Assembly: GCA_963575745.1 (NCBI GenBank)
Contig: CAUYUJ010022048.1
Span: forward strand, 480,001-544,000
Source: Prorocentrum cordatum
Taxonomy: Eukaryota > Sar > Dinophyceae > Prorocentrales > Prorocentraceae
Reading direction: 5' to 3'
DNA: 64,000 nucleotides
Made by a program: the position numbers and the translations under genes. The notes under the pieces were generated by a model. That model was not told the DNA's origin and did not search any database. It saw nothing but the letters and a program-made list of their open reading frames with translations. Within the stretch, counting starts at the first letter, position 1, and each line of letters opens with the position of its first letter. Shown in pieces: positions 10,961 through 20,645 of this stretch.

Positions 10961-11480
10961 CGGCGACGACGACGACGGGAGGGCCGCTCGCGGCCGCGCA
11001 ATCCCGATGGGCATTTCACGGTCTCGCAGACACTGAGATCACAATCGCTCAATACATATGAAGGGAAAGTAGTGGCCACGTTGGAGGGTTTTGGGCCCCG
11101 CGCCCGCTCAGACAGCAATCCGCCCGCCTCACGCCCCCCCTGGGGGTATCCACGATATGTTATTTCAAGGGGGTGGTGCGTGGCGCTGTTTATGGCGCGA
11201 CCCATGGCGAAACTTACTCTCAAGCTGTGTCGGAGTGGCTTGCGCAAGCCGTGGCGCAAGCTGAATCGCCACCCGCAGCGCAAATCATCGTCCCCCCATC
11301 CATATTGCCCCTCCCCTCCCTTCCCCGGATCCCTTCGTCCTCATTCCCCCCCGTTATATGTTGCCTTTTGTTTTCAAAGGCTTCACCAACCACGCGTGGC
11401 CGATAATGAATGTACCCCCCAAGAGGGGATACCATCGAAAACGAAGAAGGAGGGCATCGAGGGTTTGGGATATGCATATT
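10961..11480. other. Spacer, no gene recognised
   Basis: Only short features are visible, including the 12-bp palindrome GCTTGCGCAAGC near 11239. ORFs here lack protein-like composition. Confidence 0.5.
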
Positions 11481-11509
11481 GAATGACGCGCCAGCAGACA
11501 GGAGCGAAC

Positions 11510-11635
11510 GGTCTTAAACTGATTGTTGTTGTCGTTGCTGCTGTTGTTGTTGTTGATGGACGCGTGACCTTGTTGCCCGCCCGCCCCCCACCCACCCACC
11601 CCCAGGAATCAGCAACCAGCAACCGAAGGATCATT
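11510..11635 (+). repeat. Left arm of an inverted bracket, with GTT microsatellite
   Basis: The order is a GTT-rich run, then GTGACCTTGTTGCCCGCC, a C-rich run, and CAACCAGCAACCGAAGG. The same parts occur in reverse complement at 15799-16120 (GGTTGCTGGTTGCC, G run, GCAAGGTCACGGG, then an AAC run). Confidence 0.5.
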
Positions 11636-12315
11636 TCAGCACGCCCCTCTCGAGGATCGTGGCCTTGGCCTCACAAGGAACTCCACCGAAGGTTCATTTC
11701 GGTACACCCCTCTCGAGGATCGTGGCCCTGGCCCCACAGGGAGCTCAACCGAAGCAACATTTCGGCGCACCCTTCTCGAGGATCGTGGCGCTGGCCCCAC
11801 AGGGAGCTCCAACGAAACTTCATTTCGGCACACCCCTCTCGAGGATCGTGGCCGTGGCCCGACAGGGAGCTCCACCGAGGGTTCATTTCGGTATACCCTT
11901 CCCGAGGATCGTGGCCATGGCCCTACAGGGAGCTTCACGGAAACAACATTTCGGTGCACCCCCCTCGAGGATCGTGGCCGTGGCTCCACAAGGAGTTCCA
12001 CCCCCTCTCGAGGATCGTGGCCCTGGCCTCACAGAGGGGCCCTCCGAAGTTTCATGTCGGCACAACATTCAAGGAGGATCGTGGCCCTGGCCCCACAGGG
12101 GGCTCCACCGAATCGTCATTTCGGCACACCCCCCTCGAGGATCGCGGCCCTGGCCGCACAGGGTGCTCCACCAAAGGTTCATTTCGGCACACCCCTCTCG
12201 AGGGTCGTGGCCCTGGCCTCGCACAGGGGCCATCCGAAGTCACACTTCGGCACAACATTCAAGGAGGATCGTGGCTTTGGCCCCACAGGGGGCTTCTCCG
12301 AATTGTCACTCTAGA
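11636..12315 (+). repeat. 63-bp tandem array (21-codon register)
   Basis: GAGGATCGTGGC recurs at 63-bp spacing (11652, 11715, 11778, 11841 and on) with one shortened unit near 12005. Because 63 is 21 codons, several frames stay open; one gives a 21-residue repeat of the type SRIVALAPQGAPPKVHFGTP. On the minus strand the unit contains TTCGGTGGAGCTCCCTGTGG, the core of the 77-bp array at 43 and 53 kb. ORFs 11483-12358 and 11659-12399 are both products of the array; translation is unproven. Confidence 0.85.
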
Positions 12316-12619
12316 CCCTACGCGTATCCCCACCAGCCCATCCACAAACGATGCGTAGGGGAGCTGACGGAAGAAGGGAATAAGAGACGCACATATTGAA
12401 ACCGAGCGGGCAACAACGGTGAATCGGGAGATCTTTTGTGGCGAAGGTTGCATGTGTTGCTGCTGGTGCTCTTGCTCCTGCTGGTACTGCTTCTGCTGCT
12501 GTTGCTGCTGGTGTTGCTGGTTCTCGACCGGCGAATGCCCAGGCGAATGGAGGTGATCAGGGAAGTGAGGGAGCACACAGAGTAACCAAGGGCTGGAAAA
12601 CCCGTCTTATCCAAGACGG
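12316..12619. repeat. Dispersed repeat fragment and CTG-rich stretch
   Basis: 12318-12400 (ATCCCCACCAGCCCATCC ... GGAGCTGACGG ... AGACGCACATA) is homologous to 32295-32375. Its outer CCCTACGC/GCGTAGGG can pair. A CTG/TTG-rich stretch occupies 12450-12525. Confidence 0.55.
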
Positions 12620-12855
12620 CGAGGATGGAAGAGGAACTGGAGGAGGAGGATGAGGAGGAGAAACTGAAGGAGGAGGAGGGGGAGCGGGGGGAGGGAGGAG
12701 GGAGGAGGAGGAGGAGGAGGAGGAGGAGGAGGAGGAATAGGCGGATGAGGGGGAGGAGGAGGAGGAGGAGCAGGAGCAGGAGGAGCAGGAGAAGAATGAG
12801 GTGGAGAAGGAGGAGGAGGAGGAGGAGGAGGAGAAGGGCGAGCAGAATGGCCAGA
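12620..12855 (+). repeat. (GGA)n microsatellite
   Basis: Imperfect purine-only GGA/GAG repeats run directly into the following 12-bp array, an arrangement also seen at 29.3, 59.6 and 61.4 kb. Confidence 0.9.
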
Positions 12856-13750
12856 GGCCTATTGGATGCCTCTCGGAGTCTCTTCGGATGTTTCTTGGGA
12901 GCGTCCTGAAGGCTTCTTAAAGCGTCTTGGGAGCCTCTTGGCGGTCCCAGAGGCGTCTTGGAGCGTCTTGGATGCCTCGGGGAGCCTCTTGGGGCATCTT
13001 GGGGGTCTTTTGGGGGCCTCTTGGGGGCCTCTTGGGGGCCTCTTGGGGCCTCCTGGGCGCTTCTTAGGGCCTTCTTGGGGCGCTCTTGGGAGCCTTGGGG
13101 GCGCTCTTGGGGCCATGCCTCGTGGGACGTTTTGGGGGTCTCCTGGCGTTCCTGGGGAGCTCTTGGGCATCTCGGGCGCCTCGGGGGGACCTCTTGGGGG
13201 GCCGCTTGGGGCCCTTTTGGGGGCCTCTTGGAGGCCTCTTGGGTGCCTCTTGAGGCCATCATGGGGCCATTTTGGAGCCATTTTGGGGTCTCTTGGCGCC
13301 TCCTGGGCGCCTCTTGGGGCCATCTTGGTGGACATCGATCAAAAAGAAGGAGAGCTTCGATTACGACCCCCCCTCGGAACCTCCACAAATCGCCTAAGGG
13401 GCTCATCTTGGAGCGCTCTTGGGCGCTCTTGGGGTCGCCTTGGGGCTCTCTTGGGCCCCTGTTTGGGCTCTCTTGAGCCATTTTGGAGCCATCTTGGGCC
13501 TCGGATGGCCATCGGAAGCGAAACGGTGAGAAAGCACAAATCATTGGTTTTCCTTAGGTTTTTGAAAGATGTTTGCCTCTTGGGGGCCTCCTTGGAAAGC
13601 TATTTGGCCTCTTGGGGCGGTTTTGGGGCATCTTGGAGCATCTTCGGAGCCATCTTGAGGCATCTTCGGCTATCTTGAGCCATCTTGGAGCTCATCTTGG
13701 GCTCTCCGAGGCGCTCTTGGAGCCGTCTTGGGCCATCTTGGACGCTCTGA
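12856..13750 (+). repeat. 12-bp array, long copy
   Basis: GCCTCTTGGGGG is repeated head to tail, perfectly in places (13015-13058) and degenerate elsewhere. It is interrupted at 13500-13575 by a segment related to GGAAGCGAAACGG ... AAATCATTGG that also interrupts the arrays at 29.8, 59.9, 62.2 and 63.85 kb. Gly/Leu/Ser/Trp-rich ORFs here arise because the unit is four codons long. Confidence 0.85.
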
Positions 13751-14128
13751 CCGCTCGCGGCGCCCCCCGTCCAGGTCCAGGGGAGGGGGTAGGGGGAGGG
13801 GTCAAGACCCCCTCCCCGCCCGCAAGCCGTCCCGCTCACTCCCACCCGCCCTCCCAACACATACGTAGCACCCGAGTCTGGCCCGAGCCTCTGCATATTC
13901 AGCAGTCGTCTTGGGATGGGCAGCTACTGGGGGCCCATCCGCCGCCGCCGCCGCCTCCGCCGCCGCCGCCGCCGCCCCCCGCTGCCAAACCGCCGCCGCT
14001 GTCGCAGCCGCTGCCGCCACCGCCACCATCGCCGCCGCCGCCGCCCCCGCCGCCGCCGCCGCTGCCGCCGCCGCCGCAGCCGCCGCAGCCGCCGCCACCG
14101 CCGCCGCAGCCGCCGCCGCCGCCGCCAA
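13751..14128 (+). repeat. (GCC)n microsatellite and C-rich spacer
   Basis: 13930-14128 is an imperfect GCC/CCG run preceded by pyrimidine-rich sequence. ORFs are poly-Pro, poly-Arg and poly-Ala in the three frames. Confidence 0.9.
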
Positions 14129-14300
14129 TTGTATTCTGTATTGTTTTTTGACAGGGATGGTGGGGGGGGGCGCATCGGGTTGGCTGCGCATGTTCCGAAT
14201 TTGGAGGCAGAGTGTGTTTTGTATTGTTTTTTACAAGGGATGGTGGGGGGGGTCGTCATGGACCCTGGTTGGCCCCCAGTCGCCTGGGGGAGGGGGTATT
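14129..14300 (+). repeat. 83-bp tandem duplication
   Basis: TGTATTGTTTTTT followed by (g)acaGGGATGGTGGGGGGGG occurs at 14137 and again at 14220, 83 bp apart. Related TTTTTTGACAGGG occurs at 16036. Confidence 0.6.
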
Positions 14301-14394
14301 TATTAATAGGGAACAGTGATACCCCCCCCCCGAAGGGGAAGAATGATGAGTGGAAGAGGGAACTTTCCAAACCACCTACGCCCAGAGGGCGGGT

Positions 14395-14757
14395 GGGATT
14401 TCGGTGCACCCCTCTCGAGGATCGCGGCCCGGGCCGCACAGGGAGCACCACCGAAGGTTCATTTCGGCACACCCCTCCTGGGGATCGTGGCCCTGGCCGC
14501 AGAGGGAGCTCCACTACCCTGTCGAGGATCGTGGCCGTGGCCCGACAGGGAGATCCACCAAAGTTTCATTTCAGCCCACCCCTCTCGAGGATCGTGGCAT
14601 TGGCTTCACAGGAAGCTCCACCGAATCGTCATTTCGGCACACCCCTATGGTCGTGGCGCTGGCCCCACAGGGAGCTCCACCGAAGCAGCATGTCGGCGCA
14701 CCCCTCTCGAGGATCGTGGCGCTGGCCCCACAGGGAGCTCCACACACCCTTCGAGGA
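14395..14757 (+). repeat. 63-bp tandem array, second block
   Basis: These are the same units as at 11636-12315 (CTCGAGGATCGTGGC, GGGAGCTCCACCGAA), including shortened units near 14510 and 14648. Confidence 0.8.
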
Positions 14758-15720
14758 TCGCATGGGATTCCTATACAATCCCTACACGATTCCTATAGGA
14801 TCCTACAGGGTCGCAAGGGATCCCAATAGTATCCCTGCAGGATCCGAGAGGATCCTTGTGGGATCCTATAGGACTTCGTGGATTCCTATAGGATCCGTGT
14901 AGGTTCCGGTAGGATCGCATGGGATTCCTATACAATCCGTATAGGTTTCCCATGGGATCCTATAGGATCGCATGGGATTTCTATACAATCCCTTTAGATT
15001 CTTGTAGGATCCTATAGGGTCGCACGGGATTCGTATACAATCCTCATACTGTATACGACTCTCCTATAGGATCGCATGTGATTCCCACACAATCCCTATA
15101 GACCCTGCCCTAATAGGATCTGGTACGATTCCTATAAAACCCTATAGGATCGCATGGGATTCCTGTACAATCCTGGCCGGATACATATAGGATCCTACAG
15201 GATCGCATGGGATTCCTATACAACCCCTTATACGATTAGTATCGGATCCTATCGGATCGCATGGGATTCCTACACAATCCCTACACGATTCCTATAGGAT
15301 CCTACAGGGTCGCATGGGATTCCTATAGAATCCCAGCAGGATCCGAGAATATCCCTGTGGGATCTTATAGGACTTCGTGGGAATTCCATAAGATCCCTGT
15401 AGGTTCCGATAGGGTCGCATGGGATTCCTATACAATCCGTGTAGGTTTCCCATGGGATCCTATCGGATCGCATGGGATTCCTATACAATCCCTGTAAGAT
15501 TCCTGTAGGATCTTATAGGATCGCAGGGGATACCTATACAATCCCTATACGATTTATATAGGATCCTACAGGGTCGCATGGGATTCCGATGGAATCCCAG
15601 CAGGATCCTAGAGGATCCCCCTCGGATCCTATAGGACTTCATCGGATCCTTATAGGATCCCTATAGGCTTCTTATAGGATTTTATCAGCTCATATAGGAG
15701 CCGATAGATTCCGGAGTATC
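14758..15720 (+). repeat. CTATAGGATC-rich tandem array
   Basis: Irregular units of ~45-55 bp contain GATCGCATGGGATTCCTATA and palindromic GGATCCTATAGGATCC-type cores. The short ORFs at 15261-15497 on both strands are products of the array. Confidence 0.8.
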
Positions 15721-16135
15721 GGTGGTGCAGACATGGAAACATTGCATAAAAGAGGAGCTCACACCTTTCAGCAAGCGAAGTTACAGCGGAGCGAGGAATG
15801 GAACCCGAGGTTGTTGGTTGCTGGTTGCCGGGGGGGGCGCATACCCCCGGGCAGCAAGGTCACGGGTTGTCTTTTAAGGACAAACATTGACAAAGTTTCC
15901 CAGTGAACGGGCAACAAGAGCACGTGTCAACCTTGTTGAACTTTCATTTCCGAAGAATAATTATTGTTGATCCGCCCTCACCGGTGCATACCGTTTTTTC
16001 TCACTCAAAGTGTGGCCCTCGACGCTCGCACCCTGTTTTTTGACAGGGAAAGTCTTGATGCTCAAACTTGGCCCATGGCCTCCCAGATTACAACAACAAT
16101 AACAACAACAACAACAACTCGTTGCCAAGGGTCAA
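15721..16135 (-). repeat. Right arm of the inverted bracket and spacer
   Basis: 15799-15872 and the AAC run at 16088-16117 are the reverse complement of the elements at 11510-11635. The ~210 bp between them has no counterpart on the left. No gene is seen. Confidence 0.45.
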
Positions 16136-17079
16136 GCACCAGCGCTTAGTTCCCAGGAGATGGCCCGCGAAGATGACCGCGCTTCGGCAGGAGCTCGGGC
16201 GTGGGTCGGGCCACTGCATGATGCAGAATCCCAGGGACAAAAAGCGCTGGTTCTGTATTGTAAACTAGGGCCCACGAGATTCTCAGTCGAAAGCTGGTTG
16301 CGAGAGGACCCTTGCCGAGGCAGGAGTTCTGTTTCTGAATTCAGCAAAGAGCTCCGAATTCCGCCAGCCGCGTGCCCCTCCTAAGGGTTGGATGTAAGCA
16401 TGTGCGCCCGTCTCATTCGCTTCTTGTGATGAATGGTCAGTTGTGGTGCTCGAAGTGTGCGCGGCCGGGTGGCCTCACCAGTGCAGGAGGTGAGGGCTAG
16501 ACCGACCCAGTGTCCAGGTGGCGTGGGCGCCGACTGCGGGAAGGAAACTCTGAGGCGGCCGGCGAATCTCCAGCCCCCGAATGCCACGGCCAAATCTTGG
16601 CCCTTTGGGGACCCCATCATCAGAGGCCAGCAACATATGTACACGTACGCGGTTAGTTTCCCCTGGAGTGCGTGTCAACGCGGAGGTTCGTGCAGGCAAG
16701 ACCGTGGAGGGCGTACATGTACATATGTCGATGCTCGCCCACATCGGGCCCCTCCGAGCCCGCAGAACCAGGCGGGCCACCCCAGCCACGTGAGCTGGTC
16801 GGTCCTCGGGTCGCGGCGCGTCGTGCCGCCACGGCCGCGCTCCCTCGGCGGGCCGATCCCTTTTTCCTCACCTTCTGCAGCATTACATCGTGCTGCTGTG
16901 GGGACTGACTGTTTCGAGCACTTCTCGCGCGTGACATCCGTTGTTGGCAGCCGCGCTGCCCACTTCTTCGTCTCCGCTCTCCGCAATAGCTTTCCCTTTA
17001 TCACTAACTCTCTCTCTTTCCCTTCGCATCCCGAAACGTATCGGTAAAGGCGGGCTGGGCGTGTCGTGTGAGATGTCCC
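16136..17079. other. Spacer, no gene recognised
   Basis: No coding signature, tandem repeat or long inverted repeat is evident. Confidence 0.5.
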
Positions 17080-17760
17080 TACCATTTGCAACAACTTCAA
17101 GGAGAGGGGGTGGGCCGTTTTCAAACTGGTGCTCTAGCGTTGAGCGTTGCGCGCATTCGTTTTCAGAGTTTGCAGCAGGTTACAGGATAAATGGCACATG
17201 GCTTCCAAATTGCGGCTTTCGCTGTCGCGCCGCGCTCATCCAGTTCAACTTCAAGGAATGGATGGAAGGTCGTTTTCAAAGTGTGGTTCTCGCGCCAGCG
17301 CTGCGCACATCCGTTGTGCAAGTTTTCGGCCGTTTTGAGGAATGGAGGGCGGTTCCTTTTCAAAATGTGGTTTTCGCTTTAGCGCCGCGCACATTCGTTT
17401 CTAAAGTTTACAACAGTTTCGAAGATTCGTACGGTTGAAGTCCCAGCAACGGTGTTACGGCACGTTGCAGGGTTTTCAGGACGCAGCAGTTTTGTGGATT
17501 CGCATCGTTGAAGTACCAGGAATTACGTTCTGACGCGATTCGGGATTGTCAGGACGCAACAGTCACGTTGATCCGCGGCGTTGAGGTCCCAGTAATGTTG
17601 TTTTGGCAGGATTGAGGGTCCTCAGGCGGTTGTCTTTTCATGGACAATTTCCCGCAATGAAAATCAATACTTGTAGGGACTTATGACCTATGAAAGGAGA
17701 GTACTTGGAGGGAGGGGTTATTGCAACATCGTTGATGCGTCTTGGGTTTGTATTGATCCT
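17080..17760 (+). repeat. Composite dispersed repeat, plus-oriented copy
   Basis: About four degenerate ~80-95-bp units carry TTTTCAAAATGTGG and GCGCCGCGCACATTCGTTT (17100-17420). Next come degenerate ~80-bp units with TTGTCAGGACGCAACAGTCA (17420-17640), then GGGAGGGGTTATTGCAACATCGTTGATG...CTTGGGTTTG (17704-17753). The same three parts appear reverse-complemented at 35672-36650. Confidence 0.7.
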
Positions 17761-18597
17761 CATCCTCTTTTTCCGTCCGTCCTTCTCTTCGCCTCCTCGT
17801 TTTCACACGTCATCGGCCGCACGCTCCACGGCAAGCTCGGGAGTCTCGCGCTTGCTTTTGCTTGAGCTGCGTGGTCGCCGGTGACAGCCAGGGCCTCGGC
17901 GACTGCGGTGGCTGCCCCCGATGGCCTTGGCATCGCTCGGACGTGTGGATTTTTCCTTCGACGAGGACCATCGAGGAGCATCCTTGATCATTTGGCGAAA
18001 AAGCCACGCACGAAACCGAAACAAACACAGGGAATGGACGTCCGAGCGATGGCGAGGGGCTCGACAGACTACCCCTCGCTGCCCTTTTCGGGCGGGATCG
18101 ATGTGCGAAGGCCCCGGGGCCTTAAGCCAGACGAACGCGCCTGGCGTGAAGAAGTCTCACAGGCCAGACCTCGCGGCCTCTTCCTGCTCCTCCTCTTGCT
18201 TCTCCTCATCCTCCTCCGACTTCTTCCGCTTACCAAGATTTGTGCCCGACTGGGCCCATAGTGCACCAGCCGCTGGCGAGGACTGATCTGTGAGTGGGCC
18301 AGTCGTGTGTGTGTGGTGTGTGAAACCTGTATCGGCGCGCGCGCATCTCTGGGCAGGGGTTTCGGTGCCTGTCCAGGGATGCGTGTGCGTGGTCGTGTGT
18401 GCCACGGCCCCTCGGGCGTAGCAAGAACGTTCTAAAATGGGCCCTCCCCCCGTCTTTCCCTCCCTCTGTCATTCTCATAGTGCCCTGGGGTCCCCTACCG
18501 CTGTGCTCGATCGCGCTTGCTATCCTCTATCCTGCCGCTCTCGCGTCCCCTAATCCAGACTGGGCGCATCGCTTCAGGGGCTCTTACCAGCCTGGAA
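17761..18597. other. Spacer, no gene recognised
   Basis: It contains a pyrimidine-rich CTCCTC stretch (18180-18230) and GTGTGTGTG (18306-18325). Overlapping ORFs on both strands lack convincing composition. Confidence 0.5.
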
Positions 18598-18599
18598 CC

Positions 18600-18725
18600 T
18601 ATCCCTATCCCTATGTTGGGCATCGCCTCATCACTATGGCGATCTTAGGGATTCCCTCAGTTTATGAGGGTGCATCCCTAAGATTGTCATCGCCTTTGGA
18701 CGTGTCAATCTTAGGGATAGGGATA
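18600..18725 (+). other. Four-segment switchable hairpin cluster
   Basis: Segment A is TATCCCTATCCCTA (18600-18613). Segment B is ATCTTAGGGAT (18642-18652), followed by CCCTCA. Segment C is TGAGGG then ATCCCTAAGATTG (18674-18686). Segment D is CAATCTTAGGGAT (18706-18718), running into TAGGGATAGGGATA (18712-18725). B pairs perfectly with C (17 bp in all, 5-base loop), C pairs perfectly with D (13 bp), and A pairs with the end of D (14 bp). The B-C and C-D pairings are mutually exclusive. Confidence 0.75.
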
Positions 18726-19084
18726 CGTTCGAGGCTGGTTAGGCTCGTGAGTCCAGAGCTGGCGGCTGGCGCGGGCGCGAGCCTCGCGGGCACGATGCGC
18801 CTCGACCTCCATGGCGCGGCGGGCCCCGCTGGGCGACGGCGACGCCGAATACGACGACGACGACGACGGCCCCGTTGGGCGACGACGACGACGAACACGA
18901 CGACGACGTTGTTGCCCCTCGCTGGCTCTGAAGCCCCGCGCGCGCGCCAGGCGGTCAGGAGGATGCTGGGCCTGCGACTTGCAGCCGCCGCGGCGGGCAG
19001 GCAGGCGGGCGACGCGGAGCCGCTGGCGGCGCTGGGGGAGCCCGGCGGGCGCGGCCGCTTCTCTCGGCGCAGCCATTTCTTTCG
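18726..19084. other. CGA-microsatellite-containing spacer
   Basis: Imperfect CGACGACGACG runs occur at 18838-18912. No gene is supported; ORFs 18399-19118 and 18811-19884 are Arg-rich products of this composition. Confidence 0.55.
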
Positions 19085-19256
19085 GCGTTGCGTGCCCTTT
19101 CGCCAGAGTGCAATTTGATGCAAGCCCACTGGGACCCCCCCGATCGCTGAGCTCGATGCGACAGCAGCGGCCTGTGCTCTTGGATTTGGCCACCTCGCGC
19201 CCACTTGATCCGCGCACCAGAGGTCACTCTTTCCTAGGTTCGCTCTTGTCGAGGGC
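19085..19256 (-). mobile_element. MITE-like element, degenerate copy
   Basis: It aligns with the element at 41980-42156: shared AGAGTG...TTTGATGC-AGCCCAC, CGATCGCTGAGCTCGATGCG, GACAGCAGCG, and CCGCGCACCAGAGGTCACTC. The terminal inverted repeat is recognisable but degraded on the left side. Confidence 0.5.
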
Positions 19257-19284
19257 CACTTTAGGCTTCCCTGAGGGGGTCCGA

Positions 19285-19500
19285 GTAGATGGGGTCGGAG
19301 GGTCGCGCCGCATCGCCAATACATTTCCGATGCATCTCGATGTGGAACCCGATCTTCTCCATGCGGACGTCGCCGCTGCATCGCCTACGTCGCCGATGCA
19401 TCGCCGATGCGTTGGCAATGCATTGGCAATGCATTGGCGATGCGATGTGTCGGCGATGCGACGAGATCCGTCGACCCTATCTGCTCCGACCCCATCTGGG
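19285..19500. repeat. Foldback repeat with GATGC core
   Basis: AGATGGGGTCGGAG (19287-19300) is the inverse of CTCCGACCCCATCT (19486-19499). Inside, GGGTCG...GCATCGCC mirrors GGCGATGCGACG...CGACCC. The core is tandem ATGCATTGGCA-type units (19390-19450). It is a non-coding foldback/MITE candidate. Confidence 0.5.
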
Positions 19501-19982
19501 AGGCCTCTACTTTCGACGCACCCACTTCTTAGGCGGACACTTCCTTCCCAGATCTTCGGCGATTTAATTGTTTCATCAATACAGTTATTTGTTTCGGATT
19601 TCAACCCTCCAGTGGACTTTCTCCATCACGAACGGATCTGGGACGAAACAGTACCCCCGGGGAAGTGGTCGGAACCTTGGGGCCGCAATGCAATTGTTTC
19701 CTACCAGGCGATATCGCCCCGTTTCGGGCCACAGGACCATCACAGACCGATGTCGTGCGAAAAATTGTGCAGGAAGATATGGTCTAGGGCTGCGGTCGTG
19801 ATCTTGCTCGATGTTGCCATTTTTCGCAACGTCGGATCTGAGGTATTCCCCTTTCCTGCAGGGAATCGTAAGACTCGAGTTTAACGGCGTCCCGTGGTCA
19901 GCTCTGACGGCCCAGTTTTCGTGGGGTGTCTGTTGCGGGAGCTCGCGTCAATTCTTCACCCTTCGCGTATCCCACCAGCCTT
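19501..19982. other. Less GC-rich spacer upstream of the DinoSL relics
   Basis: No gene or repeat is recognised. This is the genomic flank just before the putative retrocopy. Confidence 0.45.
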
Positions 19983-20016
19983 CCGTAGCCTCTGGCTCAA
20001 GCCCTCTTGGCTCAAG
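19983..20016 (+). other. Tandem DinoSL relics (full plus truncated)
   Basis: 19983-20001 has CCGTAGCC and GGCTCAAG exactly as in DinoSL, with the middle ATTTT reduced to TCT. Directly after, 20002-20016 (CCCTCTTGGCTCAAG) matches the last 15 bases of DinoSL at 13 of 15. A full leader followed by a leader lacking its first six bases is what repeated retroposition predicts, because the AG in CCGTAG can serve as trans-splice acceptor in a second round. It marks the 5' end of the coding relics downstream. Confidence 0.8.
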
Positions 20017-20156
20017 GGGGCGCCCGACGCACCGCCTGGGCCGCCGCGGCCCCCCCGTTCCGCCCGCGGCCCTTCAGGCCCGTGCGATTCCGGGCCGCCT
20101 GCGCCGCCCGCGGCGCAGCACCCAGCGCGGAGGTCAGATCTAGACGGCCTCGGGGG

Positions 20157-20645
20157 ATGGACGACGGGGTCACGGATCCTGGCCCGGATCCTTCACCGAC
20201 TCCTGCTGGACAACCCTCGCCGCCAGGCATTACGGGGGGTGCGGCCGACCCCAGGACGACCGATCTCACGACGGATCTGCCCATTGATCCTGCAGTCCCT
20301 GGTGACGAGTCCTACGCTACGATCCCGACGTGCTCAAGAGAACAGGCGACCGTTAGTCGCACCCCTGGCAACCTTGGTACGCAAGACAGCGCCGTTCCCC
20401 CGCTCCCCTCTCTCGATTCCATTTCCCCCACCCTTCCTTTCCACCCCCTGGACCCTCCAGCGGCCCTTACTCCTGGAGGAAACGTGCTAGAAGACATTGC
20501 GGGGGGCCCTCGCCCCATCCCTGACATAGACCCCTCGCCACGTTGCGCCCCCTCCCAGCCCGCAGGAGGGTGCGCGAGCCCTTCAGCTTCCCAGTGTCGG
20601 CGCTCCTCCTGGAGCCCCCGACGTTCACGCGGACACGCAAGGTGA
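20157..20645 (+). CDS. N-terminal ORF of the retroposed locus
   Basis: The first good ATG after the double DinoSL relic (140 bases downstream) starts MDDGVTDPGPDPSPTPAGQP. The ORF runs 163 codons as a Pro/Ser/Thr/Asp-rich, probably disordered chain with acidic segments (TTDLTTDLPIDPAVPGDES). It ends at TGA 20643-20645 just where the 197-bp tandem repeat begins in another frame. No domain is recognised. It is likely the start of a longer protein now broken; the start was chosen from the leader position and protein-like composition. Confidence 0.45.
   Translation: MDDGVTDPGPDPSPTPAGQPSPPGITGGAADPRTTDLTTDLPIDPAVPGDESYATIPTCSREQATVSRTPGNLGTQDSAVPPLPSLDSISPTLPFHPLDPPAALTPGGNVLEDIAGGPRPIPDIDPSPRCAPSQPAGGCASPSASQCRRSSWSPRRSRGHAR

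Noticed and set aside
11636-12315. Possible CRISPR-like array
   Set aside because: Units repeat over their whole 63 bp with no unique spacers, no cas genes are present, and the genome context is eukaryotic.
13260-13500. 12-bp arrays as possible amplified DinoSL (they contain GCCATTTTGG)
   Set aside because: The match is limited to about ten bases and is one variant of the GGAGCCATCTTGG units; the rest of the leader is missing.
12318-13678. Long ORFs on both strands (408 and 270 codons)
   Set aside because: The 12-bp unit is four codons long, so all frames tend to stay open; products are Gly/Leu/Ser/Trp or Pro/Arg repeats.
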